DNA of 64,000 nucleotides from Flavobacteriaceae bacterium MAR_2009_75 (lineage in GTDB: Bacteria; Bacteroidota; Bacteroidia; Flavobacteriales; Flavobacteriaceae): assembly GCA_002813285.1 (NCBI GenBank), contig PHTZ01000001.1:2541501-2605500 (forward strand), given 5' to 3'. A program made the position numbers and the translations under genes. The notes under the pieces were generated by a model, which worked only from the letters and a program-made list of their open reading frames with translations, was not told where the DNA came from and did no database searches. Below, piece after piece: positions 27,412-36,325 of this stretch; the stretch's first letter is position 1, and every line of letters begins with the position of its first letter.

Positions 27412-28578
27412 CTAGTTTTTGATTTTTACCTTTTGGCCGTCCTTTACACTTCGGGCACCTTCCATAATAATCTGGTTGCCATCTTCAATGCCCGTTAAAA
27501 CTTCTACCTTACCACCTTGGGTTTTACCCGTGGTAATAATGGTTCTAGTAACGGTTGCCTCATTTTCAGATCCGCCAGCCTCAGCGACAAAAACGTATTG
27601 ATCGCCCTCAGCGTTTTCACTAATTATACTTGACGGTATTAAAATTGCATTTTCGCTGGTATAATCGTTAAGGTTTACCTTGGCCGTTAAATTGGGTTTG
27701 ATTTTACCGTCTTTGTTCGGCACCGGAATCTCAACACTAAAAGATCTGTTGGCCGGGTTGATAAAGTTGCCCGTTTGGCGAATTTTCGTGCTTATGCTAT
27801 CACCAAGAATAGGAAAATATACAAGTGCTTCTTTACCTTCGGTAACGGCCCCTAGATAAGCTTCTGGCACATCTACTTCAATGTACATATTCGATAAATT
27901 CACTATTCTGAACACCTCAGAACCAGGCCCAGGTGATACCACCGTACCTTGATCTTTGATTACATCATCAATGATTCCGGAAAAGGGAGCCCTGATTGTA
28001 GATTTCCCTAGTTGGCTTTCAGACTGTTTGATGGCATCTTGCGTAGCTTCATACTCTGTTTTGGCCGCTAAATATTCTATTTCCGAACCAATTTTTTGAT
28101 CCCAGAGCCTTTTTCTTCGTTCAAAGGTCGTTTTCGCTAATGCCGCCTGAGTCTTTAATTGTGATAATTGACTGCTCATGCCACCATCGTCAATACTGGC
28201 CAGAACTTGACCCTTAGAAACGCGTTGTCCCTCTTTCACATAAACACGCTGTAAGGTGCCCGACATTTCTGGATACACGAGTACATTCTGTTTGGTGCTT
28301 ACATCGCCCTGTAATTCTAAAAAGTGATTGAATTTTTCGGGTGACGCTACAATGGTGCTTACCAGAGGTAGTTTTTCATCGACTGCTTTTGTTGCAATTG
28401 CAGAATCTAAAAGTCTGATTTGTGACTCGATCTGTTTCTGCTGTTCTGAAATTTCGCTCTTTTTAGCCCTAAGGGTCTCCAGGTCACCTTGAGCAATTAT
28501 GCCTTCAACAGACTGTTCTTTATTGCCACAAGAAGAGGCAACTAAAATAACGGTTGCGATGTATAGTATTTTTTTCAT
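27412..28578 (-). CDS. RND efflux periplasmic adaptor (membrane-fusion) lipoprotein
   Basis: 388 residues. Lipoprotein signal (ILVASSCGNKEQ), an N-terminal coiled-coil (ETLRAKKSEISEQQKQIESQIRLL), lipoyl/barrel-sandwich halves (LVYPEMSGTLQRVYVKEGQRVSKGQVLASID and TIRAPFSGIIDDV), an alpha-hairpin between them, and beta-barrel and membrane-proximal domains to the end. Bridges the RND pump and the TolC-like channel. Middle gene of the tetR-tolC-adaptor-pump operon. Confidence 0.93.
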   Translation of the reverse strand: MKKILYIATVILVASSCGNKEQSVEGIIAQGDLETLRAKKSEISEQQKQIESQIRLLDSAIATKAVDEKLPLVSTIVASPEKFNHFLELQGDVSTKQNVLVYPEMSGTLQRVYVKEGQRVSKGQVLASIDDGGMSSQLSQLKTQAALAKTTFERRKRLWDQKIGSEIEYLAAKTEYEATQDAIKQSESQLGKSTIRAPFSGIIDDVIKDQGTVVSPGPGSEVFRIVNLSNMYIEVDVPEAYLGAVTEGKEALVYFPILGDSISTKIRQTGNFINPANRSFSVEIPVPNKDGKIKPNLTAKVNLNDYTSENAILIPSSIISENAEGDQYVFVAEAGGSENEATVTRTIITTGKTQGGKVEVLTGIEDGNQIIMEGARSVKDGQKVKIKN

Positions 28579-28601
28579 CTTTAAAGGTTTGTTGTGTTGT
28601 T

Positions 28602-29960
28602 TTAAAGTTTTGATTCTGGATTGTTCAATATGAGCTCCAATGTTGTTTTTTGATTGATTACTTCTACCATAGATTGTAAATAACCTTGCTGGGCATCGTA
28701 AAGCTGAGTCTGTGCTTGTCGTAATTCGAAGCTGGTAGCTAATCCTTCGGAATACTTGATCTGATTTTTATTTTCTATTCTTTCTGCTAGGCGAAGATTT
28801 TCTTTGGCCGTATTATACTCTTCAATGGCCAAAATATAATCACTCTTAGCTTTTTCGAGTTGAAGTCTGATCTGTTCTTCAGCTTCTGAAAGTTGGGTCT
28901 CAGCCTTGGCAAGGGCAATCTTGGCTCTAGCCGTGCTTGCACTTCTTTTGCCTGAACTGAAAATAGGTATATTCAAGTCTAGTCCTAAAACTGAAGAATC
29001 GAACCAATCTTGATCACCTCCTAAAAAGTTAAACTTGTCACTGAAAGATGAACTGCCGTAGTTAATGAACGAATTCAAAGTTGGCAAAGCACGACTTTTG
29101 GCAAGTTTCAACTCATAGAAGCGTTGCTCGGTAAGATTGATGGCAATTTTATAGTCCACATTATTTTCAATATTAAAGTCCGTCTCCATAAGTTGAAAGT
29201 CTATTTGTTCAACGGCAAGGTTGTCAAGATTTTCTTCTAAACGCGTAGGGGCATCAATGGCAATACCCAAAACCAAATTCAACATTTGACGGGTAATGTT
29301 CTCTAATCTTATGGCATTTTTCAATTGGTTGTCAACTGATGAAAGGGTTATTTGTAATTGCTCAACACTCTCTTCGTCGCCCAATCCGTTTTCGAACAAC
29401 TTCTCTGTTTCAAAAAGGTTTTCTTCGAGATTATTTTTATTCTTTTCGAAGATGGCGACACTTTCTTGTGCTAAAAGAACGTTTCCATACGATTCTACAA
29501 CCGATTTTCTCACTTCTTGATCAGTCTTTTCTTCATTGTTGACACTGTAGCTCAAGAATGATTTCGTAGCCTGTACCCCAACAATGTATGAACCATCGAA
29601 TATTTTTTGGGTCAAGGTTGCTGTGGCAGTCATTGTTTGGGGCTGACCAAATACTACGGGAATAAACTCACCAGGTTGGCCACCGGCAAGTTCGGCGGGT
29701 AGTAGAGAAACAGGTTGCTTTAGTTGATTCTGATAGCTAACGGAACCGTTAACTTGTGGCAGACCTTCTGCTATAGTTTCCCATTTTTGCTTTCGGGCAT
29801 CGATAAGGTCCCGGTTGGCATTTATGGCACTATAGTTATTCTCAAGGGCAAACTGAATAGCTTCCTCTAAGGTAAAGCTGTAGGTTTGCTCAACTGTTTC
29901 TTGAGAAAAGACGATTGTTGACGTGAACAAAGTGAAAAATGCTAGAATATATTTTTGCAT
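28602..29960 (-). CDS. TolC family outer-membrane efflux channel
   Basis: 452 residues with a signal peptide (LFTSTIVFSQ). Two repeats of the OEP fold with long alpha-helical coiled-coils (AKAETQLSEAEEQIRLQLEKAKSDYILAIEEYNTAKENLRLAERIENK) and a C-terminal segment (SFELRQAQTQLYDAQQGYLQSMVEVINQKTTLELIL). The outer-membrane exit duct of the pump. Its start is 1 base from the end of the regulator gene upstream, so it is tightly coupled. Confidence 0.94.
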   Translation of the reverse strand: MQKYILAFFTLFTSTIVFSQETVEQTYSFTLEEAIQFALENNYSAINANRDLIDARKQKWETIAEGLPQVNGSVSYQNQLKQPVSLLPAELAGGQPGEFIPVVFGQPQTMTATATLTQKIFDGSYIVGVQATKSFLSYSVNNEEKTDQEVRKSVVESYGNVLLAQESVAIFEKNKNNLEENLFETEKLFENGLGDEESVEQLQITLSSVDNQLKNAIRLENITRQMLNLVLGIAIDAPTRLEENLDNLAVEQIDFQLMETDFNIENNVDYKIAINLTEQRFYELKLAKSRALPTLNSFINYGSSSFSDKFNFLGGDQDWFDSSVLGLDLNIPIFSSGKRSASTARAKIALAKAETQLSEAEEQIRLQLEKAKSDYILAIEEYNTAKENLRLAERIENKNQIKYSEGLATSFELRQAQTQLYDAQQGYLQSMVEVINQKTTLELILNNPESKL

Positions 29961-29961
29961 T

Positions 29962-30567
29962 CTATTCTTGATTTGAATTGATAATTGTATTTAATATTTT
30001 TCTTCCTTTGGGCGTAACTATACCGCGAAGGTGGTATTCAAGATAAAGATCCATTAAAGAAATATTGGTGAATTTATCGGGTGGGAACAAAGTATGGTCT
30101 TTAATACTGGCTCCCCCTGCATAATAAATACGTGAAATAAACTCTACATTTAAGTTTTCTCTATAAATACCCTGTTCGAGTCCTCTTTTGATATTGTCTA
30201 CTACACAATCTTTCATGACCTCATACTGCTTTTGTCGCATGCTTGAAAATATTTTCGGATAGTATTTTTGCAATTGATAGTGAGGTGAAGACTTTTCATC
30301 TTTAAGGTATTGCATTATGAACTTTTTGATTTCGTAAAGTTCTTCAATGGGGTTTTTATTAAGACAGAGAATACTATCGATGCCCGATGAAATAATACGG
30401 GCTACCTGTAGTGTGCAATCTTTTACGAGCGCTGTCTTATTTTCAAAATGGGCATATATGGTTTTTTTTGAGATGCCCATTTCTTGGGCAAGGTCATCCA
30501 TCGTAATGCTCTTGAAACCGTAGGTCAAAAACATATCTGCCGCTTTTTCTAAAATTTTTTCTTTCAT
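29962..30567 (-). CDS. TetR/AcrR family repressor of the efflux operon
   Basis: The start is set at ATG 30567 (MKEKILEKAADMFLTYGFKS), which gives a normal TetR N-terminus; an upstream ATG at 30606 adds 13 residues with no family match. About 201 residues. HTH at about 20-45 (ITMDDLAQEMGISKKTIYAHFENKTALV), ligand domain helical. First gene of the efflux operon, ending one base before tolC, so it probably autoregulates the operon and is relieved by a pump substrate. Confidence 0.9.
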   Translation of the reverse strand: MKEKILEKAADMFLTYGFKSITMDDLAQEMGISKKTIYAHFENKTALVKDCTLQVARIISSGIDSILCLNKNPIEELYEIKKFIMQYLKDEKSSPHYQLQKYYPKIFSSMRQKQYEVMKDCVVDNIKRGLEQGIYRENLNVEFISRIYYAGGASIKDHTLFPPDKFTNISLMDLYLEYHLRGIVTPKGRKILNTIINSNQE

Positions 30568-30651
30568 AACGAGCGGCAAATATAAATCAGGAAACTTTAA
30601 AAACATAAAAAGTTTCTTGGGTTTTACATTTTGTTAACACATATACAAGTT

Positions 30652-31062
30652 TTAATCATTTCTTTTTTCCTGATTTCGCTTTACATAGTCTTCAAATGCA
30701 TTTTCTCCCTCTTCTTTCCAAAAAGCATCATAAAACTGCCATTTAGAAAAATCACTTTTACAAGTATCCCATTTTCGGGGCTTAGAAAATTGATGTGACT
30801 TTGATTTTTCTCTTTTATGTCCTTTCCCTTCGAAATTTCCGAACAGTATTTTTGCCATTACGAGAATTCCGACTGCCTTCCAGTAAGATAGTACGGGCAA
30901 TCCGAAGGTATCTGGCATAAGCCAATTCCATAATAGCATAAAACCATAGCCAAACAACAATAGAAAAATGATTGCTGCTATAATCATAAATAATACCTTG
31001 AAAAATCCACGAAAGAATTTCTCTGCCTTTCCTTTTACTTTATGCTCTAGGTGCTCTTCCAT
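30652..31062 (-). CDS. Small membrane protein linked to sigma factor gene
   Basis: 136 residues. Two hydrophobic segments (FFKVLFMIIAAIIFLLLFGYGFMLLWNWL and YWKAVGILVMAKILFG) flanked by charged tails; the C-terminal half is basic then acidic (FWKEEGENAFEDYVKRNQEKRND). Shares no clear family with known anti-sigma factors, but it begins 13 bases after the ECF sigma gene ends, and such sigma/membrane-protein pairs recur in Flavobacteriaceae. A role as anti-sigma or sensor is an inference from position only. Confidence 0.65.
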   Translation of the reverse strand: MEEHLEHKVKGKAEKFFRGFFKVLFMIIAAIIFLLLFGYGFMLLWNWLMPDTFGLPVLSYWKAVGILVMAKILFGNFEGKGHKREKSKSHQFSKPRKWDTCKSDFSKWQFYDAFWKEEGENAFEDYVKRNQEKRND

Positions 31063-31075
31063 AATGTTGTACTTT

Positions 31076-31618
31076 TTAATTTATACGTTGTTTTTTAGGT
31101 GCTAAGTCTTTTAATAGTATTGATAATGCGCGGTGTCGTCGAGACATTAGCGTACCAAGTGGTATATTCGTTTTTTTTGATAATTCGCTATACGTGTGGC
31201 CTTCAAAATCTATTGACCATATTATATTTCGATATGCTGGTTTTAGATTTTGAATCGATTTTTTTAATTCGATAATCATTTCTTCAGAATACTCATTCGA
31301 AGATTTTATAGAGAGCATCTCTGTAAATTCGATAAAGCGATGCTCCATATCTTCTTCTAAACTGGTTTCATTTTTTTTCTTACGCATAATATCGATAACC
31401 TTGTTGCGAATAGAGTTGTAAACAAAACCTGCTATATTATCGATTGGTGATAAACTATCGGCACGTGAGAATAATTTGAGCGCCACATCTTGAACAATAT
31501 CTCCGGCATCACGATCAGCAGTGTCATCAATACGAGATTTAGCATACGATTTAAGCGCATGGTACTCATCATCGAAAAACGATTTTAGGTTTTTTTGATT
31601 TTCTGAATTCGTTGGCAT
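31076..31618 (-). CDS. ECF-type RNA polymerase sigma factor
   Basis: ATG at 31618 (MPTNSENQKNL) is preferred; the open frame extends to 31771 but would overlap the divergent prenyltransferase gene and its promoter, and the added residues match nothing. 180 residues. Region 2 (FFDDEYHALKSYAKSRI... DIVQDVALKLFSRADSLSPIDNIAGFVYNSIRNKVIDIMRKKK) and region 4 HTH (LKPAYRNIIWSIDFEGHTYSELSKKTNIPLGTLMSRRHRALSIL) are clear. Co-directional with the small membrane protein that follows. Target regulon unknown. Confidence 0.85.
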   Translation of the reverse strand: MPTNSENQKNLKSFFDDEYHALKSYAKSRIDDTADRDAGDIVQDVALKLFSRADSLSPIDNIAGFVYNSIRNKVIDIMRKKKNETSLEEDMEHRFIEFTEMLSIKSSNEYSEEMIIELKKSIQNLKPAYRNIIWSIDFEGHTYSELSKKTNIPLGTLMSRRHRALSILLKDLAPKKQRIN

Positions 31619-31738
31619 CCAAAAATTGTTTGCTGTGGCTTCATTTAAAAAGACGAAGCATTTGAAATCTATTGCGTTTTTGAAGGATTTTTTTTTAATA
31701 GGACGAACGTCGGGCAATAAAGTTTCATAAAATGAATG

Positions 31739-31746
31739 TATTTTTG
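31739..31746 (+). promoter_or_regulatory. Candidate -7 box TATTTTTG for prenyl synthase
   Basis: Matches TAnnTTTG and ends 14 bases before the ATG at 31761, implying a very short 5' leader. No good -33 element seen. Confidence 0.4.
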
Positions 31747-31760
31747 GCAAAAACCGCCCG

Positions 31761-32735
31761 ATGCAATCCATTGATTTTTACCGAAAAGAGTTTATTTCAT
31801 ATCTCGAAAGCAAGATTGTTGAGAGGGAGCCAAAGAATCTCTACGCCCCTATTTCTTATATTCTTGGTTTGGGGGGTAAAAGGCTACGGCCGGTTTTAAC
31901 ATTGGTCGCGACCGATATTTTTGATGGGGGTTATACCAAGTCTTTAGATGCCGCCTTAGCTATCGAGGTGTTTCATAATTTTTCGTTAGTTCATGATGAT
32001 ATTATGGATGACGCACCATTACGAAGGGGGAGAACAACTGTTCATGAAAAATGGGATGTAAATACTGGCATACTTTCTGGGGACGCCATGCTCATAACGG
32101 CATATCAATTATTTGAAAATTATTCTCCGGAAATATTTAAAAATTTGGCCAAATTGTTCAGCGAAACAGCCCTGAAGGTTTGTGAAGGACAACAATATGA
32201 TATCGACTTTGAAAATCGCGACGATGTGACCATACCTGAATATCTCAAAATGATAGAGTACAAAACCGCTGTTTTAGTGGCCGCCGCATTAAAAATGGGA
32301 GGTATAGTTGCTGAGGTTTCTGCAGAAGAACAAAATGATGTTTATCAATTCGGACTCAATCTTGGTATAGCGTTTCAGTTACAGGATGATTATCTTGATG
32401 CTTTTGGAAACCCTGAAACATTTGGTAAACAGGTGGGTGGCGATATCATAGAGAATAAAAAGACGTATCTGTATTTAAATGTGCTAGCCCAAGGCACTTC
32501 GCAGCAAAAGAAAGAATTATTGGATTTATACTCTATTCAACCGAAAGACCCTTCGGCTAAAATTGAAACTATAAAAGATCTGTTCAAAGAAAGCGGTTCT
32601 GCACAAATTACGCAAGATGCCATTCGAAATTATTCTAATCAAGCGTTTGAGATTTTAGAGGGGCTGAATATTTCATCAGATAAAAGAGCAATTTTGCAGG
32701 ACTTCGGCGAAAGCTTGATGGTGAGGGAGGCGTAA
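31761..32735 (+). CDS. Polyprenyl diphosphate synthase (trans-isoprenyl)
   Basis: 324 residues. The first Asp-rich motif DDIMDD lies at 79-84 with RRG after it, and the second is DDYLD near 211 (FQLQDDYLDAFGNPETFGKQVGGDI). Adds isopentenyl units to allylic diphosphates to make GGPP or longer chains for menaquinone or carotenoids. Residues before the first motif (AIEVFHNFSLVHDD) carry Phe at -5 or nearby, consistent with a short-chain (FPP/GGPP) product, but chain length is uncertain. Its stop abuts the stop of the convergent FG-GAP gene. Confidence 0.92.
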   Translation: MQSIDFYRKEFISYLESKIVEREPKNLYAPISYILGLGGKRLRPVLTLVATDIFDGGYTKSLDAALAIEVFHNFSLVHDDIMDDAPLRRGRTTVHEKWDVNTGILSGDAMLITAYQLFENYSPEIFKNLAKLFSETALKVCEGQQYDIDFENRDDVTIPEYLKMIEYKTAVLVAAALKMGGIVAEVSAEEQNDVYQFGLNLGIAFQLQDDYLDAFGNPETFGKQVGGDIIENKKTYLYLNVLAQGTSQQKKELLDLYSIQPKDPSAKIETIKDLFKESGSAQITQDAIRNYSNQAFEILEGLNISSDKRAILQDFGESLMVREA

Positions 32736-33719
32736 TCATTTTTTTGATTTTACAGAAACCACTTCTATTTCTTCATTGTTTATTGCAAATACTAAATTTT
32801 TAGATTTATTGATAAGTATTGGGCTGACCTCTTTTACGCTACCTTTTGTAAATAGACCACTTTTTCCAGCTGATTGCGGAGTAAAATTTCCTTGGCCATC
32901 ACCTCTTAAATAAAGTGAATGAAGTGCGTCATTTCTTGGAGTTTCAACCTCCGATGAATAGAGATTTCCTGCTAGCAATACGTCATTTACCCCATCGTTG
33001 TCAAAGTCATCAATTACAATTTCATTTATTGAAGAGAGTTGCGCCTCAATAGGCAAATTACGAACCTCAAATTCACCACCTTTATTTTCTAAATAAGAAG
33101 AGGCAAAATTTAAAGCTTTCAAATGCAAAGACTTTTTTAGTTGCTCTGAATCGAAAATATCTTCGATTGCTGCCTTTCCGAAAGAATCATAAGTAGGGAA
33201 TTTTTCTTTAATGAAGGGCATTTGGTTCGATGAGCACTCTCTTCCTCTAAGAGGAACCAATTCTTCTTCTTCGTAATAACTCAGCACAATATCATTGGAT
33301 CCAGAAATATCGAAATCATCTGCAAACACTTCAAATGGGGCTTCGACGCTCGCTTTATATTTGTAGTTCAACCCTAAGTTTCCGGCTATTATGTCTACAT
33401 CTCCATCGCCGTCGAAATCTCTTGCACCCAAACTATACCACCAACCATTAGTTTGATCTAAACCATACTTAGCTGTTTTTTCAACTAATTGTTTGCCATT
33501 CTCGTTTTCAAATACTCTAATGGGCATCCATTCTCCCGTAATAACAAGGTCTAAATATTCATCATCATTAAGGTCTGCCCATAGTGCATCTGTTACCATG
33601 CCAAACTCTTGCCAATTTTCACTTTGCGTTACTTCACTTTCTATAAATACAACTTTTTTAGAATCACTTTTATTCTCTAACAGATAGCTTTTTGCAGGGT
33701 ACGGATATTGGCCAGGCAC
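32736..33719 (-). pseudogene. C-terminal fragment of FG-GAP/VCBS lipoprotein, out of frame with its N-terminal part
   Basis: 327 open codons in the frame following the frameshift at about 33727. Contains FG-GAP/VCBS calcium-loop repeats (DLNDDEYLDLVITGEW, DFDGDGDVDIIAGNLG, DDFDNDGVNDVLLAGN) and continues the propeller of the upstream fragment. It has no signal peptide of its own and its first codons (PGQYPYPAKSYLLEN) are the normal continuation of the DLFIGGRQV motif. It would be translated only after frame correction or by internal initiation. Confidence 0.8.
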
Positions 33720-36142
33720 TTGCCTGCCCCAATGAATAAGTCTAAATCACCATCGTTGTCAAAATCAATTGGTTTTACGCAAGAACCACTCACCGAAATG
33801 TTGGGCAAAGCTTTTTCATTGTGGGTAAACCGGCCTTCGCCATCATTTATATAAAGTCTGTCAAGTAAATTAGATGAACCTTGTGAATATTCGTTTCCGC
33901 CGCTAACCACGTACAAATCTAAATCACCATCTGCGTCGACATCAAAAAATATAGAATTTACATCTTCAAACTGTGACGATACTTCAAATACTGTAGACCC
34001 CATTTCATCAAAAGATCCATCTTTATTTTGCATGAATAGTTTTCCAGCCTGACCTAACGCTCCTCCTACGAATATGTCCTCTAATTCATCTTGGTTTACA
34101 TCTGCAATTGATAGGGCTGGCCCTTCGTTTGACATTTTATGGGGTAAAAGACTTTCTCGTAAAAAATCATCAAAATCGTTTTCCTGATGTTTGAAATTTA
34201 ACCCTTTGATAGCAGTTTTTTGAAATAAATGCAATTCGCCATTTTGACCTTTGCGTTCGGAAAATTGTTTTTCACTTTTTGAGTGGTCAAGAACAATAAG
34301 TTGATCGGCCTTGACATCTTGTAGTATTTGGTATGAATCATCTGGCCAAAAAACTTCAATGGTAGCCAATGTTTTCGTGCCTAACCCAAAATGTAGTTCT
34401 CTGTCTTTTGCAGACATAAAACCTTTAGAGAAATAAAGCTCTTGGGTTTGCTTATTTTCATTGTTTGAAACCACCACCCTTGTTCCAATACCGTCACGGT
34501 TGCCTTTCGGGCCGTTTAATCGAATTTTAAGATGGTGACCTAAGCCCAATTCTATCGAATTGTTTTTCAAAATGTAGGCGGGATCATCTGTGTTGTTTAC
34601 AATTATTTCTAAATCGCCATCATTGTCAAGGTCGGCATAAATCGATCCATTTGAGCTGGTTTGAGAATCGTTGCCCCATGTTTCATTCATTTTTTCAAAT
34701 ACTAGCTTACCGTTATTTTTGAAAAAGTAATTTTCCTTCTTCCTGGTAGGCATTTTATCCATGACGTCTGAGATATATTTTTTGACGTCCATTTTTTCAA
34801 CTTTTCTGATTGAATCTTGTTTTTTATTTACAAAATTCACAAAGTCATTGTTTCTAAAATCTCGCTTAATACCATTTGATACAAATAGATCCTTTAGACC
34901 ATCATTATCCATATCAAAGAATAATGGGGCCCAGCTCCAATCGGTATTCGATACACCGGTAATTTGTGCGATATCAGAAAAAAATGGAGTTCCGTCTTTA
35001 TTTACAAACCCACTATTGAGCTGTAAGGTATTATACATGTATTGATAATGTTGACCTGAGTTAACGGTCTCATAAAAACGGTCAGGGTTCATACCACTCA
35101 TACTGGTCTTGATATCATAGTTATTGGCACCCATCATGTCAACGACCATTAAATCCATCCATCCATCATTATTAATATCGGCAATATCATTACCCATGGC
35201 AAAAAATGAAATATGGTTTGTGGCCTCAAGAATGCGGTCGGTGAACCTGCCGTTTTGATTATTTATGTAAAGCTGGTCTTTGCCGGTAAAATCGTTGGCA
35301 ACGTACAAATCTGGCCAACTATCATTATTTACATCGCCAATAGCTATACCTAACCCATAAGATAGACGGTTCTGTACGATACCGGCCTGTTGAGATACGT
35401 CATTGAAGTAGCCATTATCATTCCTAAAAAGTTTGTTGTTCGCTACTCCACCATCAGTGGTTGAAAGTTCTAAAAGTGATTTGTCTTCAGGATAGGGGGA
35501 GGGACTATGATTGAGAAGAAACATGTCAAGATCACCATCTTTGTCATAATCAAAAAAGCTCGCCTGAGTAGAGCAATCGGGGCTATCAATCCCATATTTT
35601 TTGGCTTCCTCTTTGAAAATCGGAACGCCGCCCTTATTCTTGACGCCCGTATTTACGAATAGCCTATTTCTTCGAGTGTCGGGATTTTTGAATTTACCAG
35701 AGTTAGATAGGTAAATATCCATCCAACCATCATCATTTATGTCAACGACCGTTACTCCCGTTGAAAAGTGTTGTTTGTTCAATATACCTGTTTTATCAGA
35801 TACATCTTCAAATTTTAAATCACCTTTATTGACAAAAAGTTTATGTTGACCTAAGGTAGAGACAAAGAAAAGATCTTTTAATCCATCATTGTTAAAATCG
35901 CTAACGGCTACTCCCCCTCCATTATAAAAATACTCGTATTGAATACCGTTATAGCGAACATCTTCCGTTAACGGGTTAGTGAACTGAATGCCGGTTTCAT
36001 CTGAATTCAATTTGCTAAAAATCTTTTCATTTACTGAGTTTTTACCGGATAATTTATAGGTTTCGGTGCAGCTAGTAGCAATGCTTAACAATAGAATTAA
36101 ACAGCCGTATTTTTTCAATGATAACGTACGAAAAAAAGTCAT
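33677..36142 (-). pseudogene. N-terminal part of FG-GAP/UnbV (CRTAC1-like) lipoprotein, frameshifted
   Basis: ATG at 36142 begins a lipoprotein signal (LILLLSIATSC). Many FG-GAP/VCBS repeats with DxDNDGxxD loops form a beta-propeller, then an UnbV/ASPIC domain (about 530-620: HHLKIRLNGPKGNRDGIGTRV... FGLGTKT). After DFDNDGDLDLFIG the frame runs into 14 unrelated codons and stops. One extra G in the GGGG run (plus-strand cccc at 33727-33730) restores GGRQVPGQYPYPAKSYLLEN and a single 1135-residue protein, the normal family length. Such proteins usually accompany SusC/SusD pairs at the cell surface. Real mutation or sequence error cannot be told apart here. Confidence 0.85.
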
Positions 36143-36272
36143 AGTTACTATTAATGTTATTGGGTGAAGCTCGTTCATCAAATTAGAATAAGTATTGTAA
36201 AACTACGAAAAGAGCATCTCTGATAGCGAGCTAAAAATCGTCATCTTATCATAGACGGCTATTTTATTTATA

Positions 36273-36307
36273 AAAAAGACCCTAAGTGGAGTGCATAGGG
36301 TCTTTTT
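36273..36307 (-). terminator. Intrinsic terminator between SusD and the FG-GAP gene
   Basis: A 12-base stem (36273-36284 with 36296-36307) with an 11-base loop and T-tract on the minus strand. It separates the SusC-SusD transcript from the FG-GAP gene, which must then have its own promoter or rely on read-through. Confidence 0.85.
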
Positions 36308-36325
36308 CTAAAGGTTTTGAATTAT

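Noticed and set aside
29962-30606. Longer start for the TetR gene at 30606
   Set aside because: The extra 13 residues precede the conserved TetR N-terminus; the ATG at 30567 fits better.
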